Below are positions 6,019-9,041 of a stretch of DNA of 9,041 nucleotides, in pieces. The DNA is from Anaerolineaceae bacterium (GTDB lineage: Bacteria > Chloroflexota > Anaerolineae > Anaerolineales > Anaerolineaceae). The first letter of the stretch is position 1; the number at the start of each line of letters is the position of its first letter. A program made the position numbers and the translations under genes. The notes beneath the pieces are model-generated. The model saw only the letters and a list, made by a program, of their open reading frames with translations. It was not told the DNA's origin and ran no database searches. Where the stretch lies: the NCBI GenBank assembly GCA_014860845.1, contig JACZIY010000095.1, forward strand, positions 1 to 9,041, written 5' to 3'.

Positions 6019-6816
6019 TTACTCCACCCGTGTATTAATCCATTTTTTAAAGCTTTGCATTTCAATCCATTGTTCCAGTCGGTATAAAGGTGGAATAATT
6101 CTCCCGATTGCAAGAAAAATTTGATAAACCACCGAAGGATAAATCGATTTTTGATCTTTCTCAATACCCCTAACAATCGCTCTGGCAACCTGTTCAGGTT
6201 TTTGTGATGGCCAGGGAGTTGGTGCTTCATGCTGAGATGCTTCCTGGAAGAATTGTGTCCTGGTCGCAATGGGGTAGACCAATGCCAGCGATGAAGGATC
6301 GGGCAATTCGTAACGATAAGATTCGGCAAAGCGGTCAACCGCGGATTTGGTTGCCCCGTACAATGCATATCCGGGTAATCCCAGTTTTCCAATAGCTGAA
6401 GCGGTCACCACCACCTTGTATTCCGAATCGGGATGAAGGAGTTTCATTTTGATGGCAGTGTAAATGGGAGAATGAACATTTACTTTAAAAATCTGATCGA
6501 TCCGATCCCAATCTGCGTCTGAAAGCTGTTCATAATATGCAAAACCGGCATTGGCGATGAAGATATCGATCGCACCCAGTGCTAGTCTGGCATGTTCAAA
6601 TAAATCGTCTATTTGCTCCTGGTATCCAATATCACAGATATAACTGCTGATTTTTGCCTTTGAGTTGTGAACCTGCTCAAGAAATTGAGATAATCCAACA
6701 GAATTTCGATCGACAGCCAGTATATGGCAGTCATAATGGCTGAGGTTTGTCACCAACGCTTTTCCGATTCCCGATGCTGCGCCTGTGACTACAATTCGTT
6801 TCGTTTTGATTTCCAT
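6019..6816 (-). CDS. Short-chain dehydrogenase/reductase (SDR), classical type (265 aa)
   Basis: This is an NAD(P)-dependent oxidoreductase of unknown substrate. The classical SDR pattern is complete: cofactor-binding TGAASGIG (11-18), Asp36 at the end of the second strand (suggests NAD preference, though Arg37 follows), CDI (61-63), ANAG (88-91), and the catalytic tetrad Asn113, Ser140, Tyr153 and Lys157 (YGATK). After the Rossmann core a region, YPIATRTQFF, replaces the usual PG-x-v-x-T. A hydrophobic C-terminal stretch (about 228-245, PSVVYQIFLAIGRIIPPLY) suggests membrane association, as seen in lipid- or sterol-like SDRs. I chose ATG at 6816; an in-frame GTG at 6825 would add three residues but has no ribosome binding site, while AAAGTGAG lies before the ATG. 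The gene follows the methyltransferase in the same direction after about 54 bp with no clear terminator, so the two are probably co-transcribed. It ends 3 bp from the convergent GNAT gene. Confidence 0.93.
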   Translation of the reverse strand: MEIKTKRIVVTGAASGIGKALVTNLSHYDCHILAVDRNSVGLSQFLEQVHNSKAKISSYICDIGYQEQIDDLFEHARLALGAIDIFIANAGFAYYEQLSDADWDRIDQIFKVNVHSPIYTAIKMKLLHPDSEYKVVVTASAIGKLGLPGYALYGATKSAVDRFAESYRYELPDPSSLALVYPIATRTQFFQEASQHEAPTPWPSQKPEQVARAIVRGIEKDQKSIYPSVVYQIFLAIGRIIPPLYRLEQWIEMQSFKKWINTRVE

Positions 6817-6870
6817 GCTGCTCACTTTCTATGCAAAATTCAAATAGCAAATTGATATGAATTCCGTTTT

Positions 6871-7908
6871 TCAGGATCTTTCTTGGTCTTGTAATGTCTT
6901 ATGATCTTTTCGTTTAATCCGTAGAACAACGATTTTTGTGGAGTGATTGAACGGTGTTACAGGTGTTGGTTGTTCAGAGACTATTGTATCCGGATATCCA
7001 ACCACATCCTGTGGAACAGGAATGATAGTTTCTATCCCCATATAACGATCAGCGCACAATTCTTCCACCATTTCGATAAATGCCTGTCCACTTAAAAACA
7101 AAGCATTATTAACCAAAACAAGCCAGCCCTGATGGGCAATCAACGGTTTAACTTTATTGATCAAGCGTGCACTTTGATTGACGAGGTCAACCCTGCCTGC
7201 ATCAGTGGAAGAGAAATAGGGAGGATCGAGGATAACACAATCAAAAAGTTTTTGATTTTTCTTCAGATTTCCAATCGCCCTGTAAAAATCTCCCACCATG
7301 AATTTCATTTTTCCCAAAGGAATATTATTGAGGGTACAGGATATCTTTGACACATCCAGAAATCGACGATTTAAATCCACCTGAATCACCTGCTCGGCTC
7401 CACCAACCAGCGCTGCAATTCCCAGGCTACCGGTGTAAGCAAAGGTATTTAATACAGTTTTACCTGCCATTTTCTCCATCAACCACGACCGCAAATAGCG
7501 TGTGTCCAGATAAAAACTGGAATCCTGGTTGATTGTTAAATTTATCGAATATCGGATTCCAGTTTCTTTAGTTTCTGTAGCGGGTTGATTTCCGAAAATA
7601 ATGATTCCCCATTTGTCCTGTAATTGGTTGGCATATCTTCGTTTATATAACACGCTGTCCAGCCAGGGAATCCACTCCCGGTAGAGATCAGAAATTTCAC
7701 TTGCATCTTGAGAATCAGATGTTTCCTCTTTGATGTTGTCATTAATCACCAGGGTTTTTCCGAACAACTCAATCACCCAGCGGGAGTCTCCTTCCAGAAA
7801 GCCATTAAACAGCCGCAAAGCTGAATTTTTCCCTTCATCAATTAATCCTAAGCGATTTTTATAAGCGCTGAACAATATTTGCTGTAATTGATTCTCTTTA
7901 GAATTCAT
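6871..7908 (-). CDS. Class I SAM-dependent methyltransferase, RlmI-like (345 aa)
   Basis: This is probably an RNA base methyltransferase of the RlmI/RlmK-related group; RlmI makes m5C in 23S rRNA. Seen in order: an N-terminal substrate-recognition region with the family-like stretch SALRLFNGFLEGDSRWVIE (29-47); FYLDTRYLRSWL (132-143), equivalent to the family F-x-D-x-R-x-x-R; SAM-binding motif I, VLNTFAYTGSLGIAA (152-166); acidic Asp178, which should contact the ribose; GDFYRAI (206-212); and motif IV, ILDPPYFS (226-233). Length is slightly below RlmI (about 396) and I see no clear N-terminal PUA domain, so the exact target is open. The start is ATG at 7908 with AGG 5 nt upstream. A perfect TATAAT -10 sits about 36 bp upstream in the region shared with the divergent oxidoreductase gene. 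It is the likely first gene of a unit with the SDR gene. Confidence 0.9.
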   Translation of the reverse strand: MNSKENQLQQILFSAYKNRLGLIDEGKNSALRLFNGFLEGDSRWVIELFGKTLVINDNIKEETSDSQDASEISDLYREWIPWLDSVLYKRRYANQLQDKWGIIIFGNQPATETKETGIRYSINLTINQDSSFYLDTRYLRSWLMEKMAGKTVLNTFAYTGSLGIAALVGGAEQVIQVDLNRRFLDVSKISCTLNNIPLGKMKFMVGDFYRAIGNLKKNQKLFDCVILDPPYFSSTDAGRVDLVNQSARLINKVKPLIAHQGWLVLVNNALFLSGQAFIEMVEELCADRYMGIETIIPVPQDVVGYPDTIVSEQPTPVTPFNHSTKIVVLRIKRKDHKTLQDQERS

Positions 7909-7943
7909 TTTTTCCTAATGACTAGGCTTCATCTTTTTTCTTC

Positions 7944-7949
7944 ATTATA
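7944..7949 (-). promoter_or_regulatory. -10 box of the methyltransferase-SDR unit
   Basis: TATAAT reads perfectly on the minus strand, about 36 bp upstream of the ATG, with a predicted start near 7937. No convincing -35 hexamer is found at 16-19 bp spacing. Confidence 0.45.
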
Positions 7950-8036
7950 AAGGAAGCTCAGAATAATTCGGGTTGAATGAATGGACGAACTAAAATCGTA
8001 CCAGAAATAAAAACAGGTAAAATTAAAGAAAAGATT

Positions 8037-8040
8037 GAGG
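8037..8040 (+). promoter_or_regulatory. Shine-Dalgarno sequence that decides the oxidoreductase start
   Basis: GAGG lies 5 nt before the ATG at 8046. The only other in-frame upstream ATG (7977) has no Shine-Dalgarno match and would add a Lys-rich 23-residue extension, so 8046 is preferred. Confidence 0.6.
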
Positions 8041-8045
8041 TTTCT

Positions 8046-9041
8046 ATGGGTTATCCTGTTTTACAAAGAGAATTAACTGTTCACTTACACAATGGTAACT
8101 GGTATTTACGACCTATTGAAGATCCAAGAATTTTAGGTCCGGTTGATTATGGCTGGTATCGTTATAACGCCTATCCGGATAGTTTTACCTTTGGAGAAGG
8201 TTTACTGGCAGGCAGTTCCATCCCTGGGTCACGCCGGTTGGTTTTTGCTAGTTGGAGCCCGCAATGGGATGGTTTTTACATTTCGAGCATGGGCGGAGCT
8301 GCTTATTCATTTCACAATTTAGGCGTAAATTATGTGGCGCTCCGCGGAAAGTGTGAAGAACCTTCAGTCCTGATTATGAATCATAAACAGGGTGAAATCT
8401 CTGTACGTCTGGAGACCATCCATGTGGAATCGATATGGACACGTTATGCCTCTGAAGATGGAGTGCCTTTATACGGTTTTTACGCGTTACAACAGGCCAT
8501 ATTTGATCGCTATGCCAAAGAATTTCCCGAAAATCGCTTTCGGATCTTTGCCATTGGTCCGGCTTCCAAGTACACCCGTGAGGGTATCATCGGTTCCAAT
8601 CCTATTCGCAAAGGAAAGTTAACGCATGTGATTGATTGGGCTGGAAGAGGTGGTTTGGGATCACGTTTATTCCAATACCATAACGTGGTTGGCTGTGTCT
8701 TCGGAGGCGAGTGGGATGATCCAGATTTACGCGACTCAGCCGAGATTGACCAATATTTCATGGATCATTTTGGAAAGAAGACCATCCAGACAGACCTGGC
8801 TGTCACTCAAAAATACCGTTATTTCCCTGAGTTTGAAACAGGAGGTACATTTGGTGTGAATATGCGCACCATGGATGATCGCATCATGAGTTTCAATTAC
8901 CGGTCCATTTATAAAACCATTGAGGAACGCCTGATGCAGCACGAGAATTTCATCTTGAAACATTATTTGAAACAATTCAATGAAGAAACGATTGCAACCA
9001 AGAGCTTCCAACATTGTGGTGAACCGTGTGCAGTCGTATGT
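8046..9041 (+). CDS. Aldehyde:ferredoxin oxidoreductase family protein, N-terminal 332 residues (3' truncated)
   Basis: AOR-family enzymes are oxygen-sensitive tungsto- (or molybdo-) pterin enzymes with a [4Fe-4S] cluster that oxidise aldehydes to acids with ferredoxin; the family also includes other tungsten enzymes. The AOR N-terminal domain is recognisable: GEGLLAGSSIPGSRRLVFASWSP (50-72), GGAAYSFHNLGVNYVALRG (83-101), matching the family block where a G-x-x-L-K-x-A-G-Y-D-x-I-x-x-x-G pattern is expected, and DWAGRGGLGSRL (197-208), matching the pterin-binding R-x-G-G-L-G. No stop occurs before the window end, where the frame reaches Cys324, Cys328 and Cys332 (CGEPCAVVC). This is the position of the cluster cysteines but the spacing is CX3CX3C instead of the classic CX2CX3C. 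The fourth Cys and C-terminal domains lie outside the window. The start is ATG at 8046. It is divergent from the methyltransferase gene, with about 137 bp between. The substrate is unknown; this looks like a divergent subfamily. Confidence 0.88.
   Translation, partial: MGYPVLQRELTVHLHNGNWYLRPIEDPRILGPVDYGWYRYNAYPDSFTFGEGLLAGSSIPGSRRLVFASWSPQWDGFYISSMGGAAYSFHNLGVNYVALRGKCEEPSVLIMNHKQGEISVRLETIHVESIWTRYASEDGVPLYGFYALQQAIFDRYAKEFPENRFRIFAIGPASKYTREGIIGSNPIRKGKLTHVIDWAGRGGLGSRLFQYHNVVGCVFGGEWDDPDLRDSAEIDQYFMDHFGKKTIQTDLAVTQKYRYFPEFETGGTFGVNMRTMDDRIMSFNYRSIYKTIEERLMQHENFILKHYLKQFNEETIATKSFQHCGEPCAVVC

Noticed and set aside
6012..6392. 126-residue minus-strand open frame inside the SDR gene
   Set aside because: It lies in another frame of a gene with a full SDR motif set and reads as His/Trp-rich noise.
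7977..8045. Upstream ATG as start of the oxidoreductase
   Set aside because: It is in frame, but lacks a Shine-Dalgarno sequence and gives a Lys-rich extension, whereas GAGG precedes the ATG at 8046.
8510..9014. Minus-strand open frames opposite the oxidoreductase gene
   Set aside because: The plus-strand frame encodes a continuous AOR-family protein; the reverse frames have no motifs or ribosome binding sites.
1..9041. Mobile element, defence island, CRISPR array or tRNA gene
   Set aside because: No transposase, integrase, terminal repeats, spaced direct repeats or cloverleaf pattern was seen. The genes look like ordinary chromosomal housekeeping and accessory genes.

Overview
The window looks like an ordinary chromosomal stretch from an anaerobic, moderately AT-rich bacterium. 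My best guess is Chloroflexota, class Anaerolineae. This rests on the combination of genes: a long two-part GNAT protein, a glycine-rich RRM protein next to a cold-shock protein, a divergent aldehyde:ferredoxin oxidoreductase, and an RlmI-like methyltransferase. It is an inference from recalled family distributions, not a search result. The aldehyde oxidoreductase is the main hint of anaerobic metabolism. No tRNA, rRNA, CRISPR array, insertion sequence or phage gene is visible, and no gene-free gap exceeds about 200 bases.

Layout, left to right. The 3' end of an unrecognised gene with a zinc-ribbon motif (+, 1-561) converges on a 375-residue GNAT-like protein (-, 558-1685); their stop codons overlap within TTAA. 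Next is a minus-strand RNA-binding/cold-shock pair: a 138-residue RRM protein with a Gly/Arg tail (2087-2503), followed downstream by a 69-residue Csp protein (1823-2032). The pair has a clear promoter (about 2608-2638), a roughly 100-nt leader holding two candidate RNA structures, a stem-loop between the genes, and a good intrinsic terminator (1772-1800). Upstream lies a full-length ABC exporter (-, 2704-4452). It is divergent from a RarD-type EamA permease (+, 4596-5485) whose frame is broken by an extra TG in a (TG)3 run at 4994-4999.

A small GNAT acetyltransferase (+, 5581-6015) then converges, with a 3-bp gap, on a minus-strand pair that is probably co-transcribed: a class I SAM-dependent methyltransferase (6871-7908) followed by a short-chain dehydrogenase (6019-6816). 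The last gene is the N-terminal part of an AOR-family protein (+, 8046 to the window end). It is cut inside an apparent Fe-S cysteine cluster with unusual CX3CX3C spacing.

Apart from the RRM/Csp pair, which plausibly works together in RNA folding and cold response, the genes show no obvious shared pathway. I do not see a novel multi-gene system. The points most worth checking are the leader of the RRM/Csp operon, the precise split of rarD between its two EamA repeats, and the variant cysteine motif of the AOR homologue.
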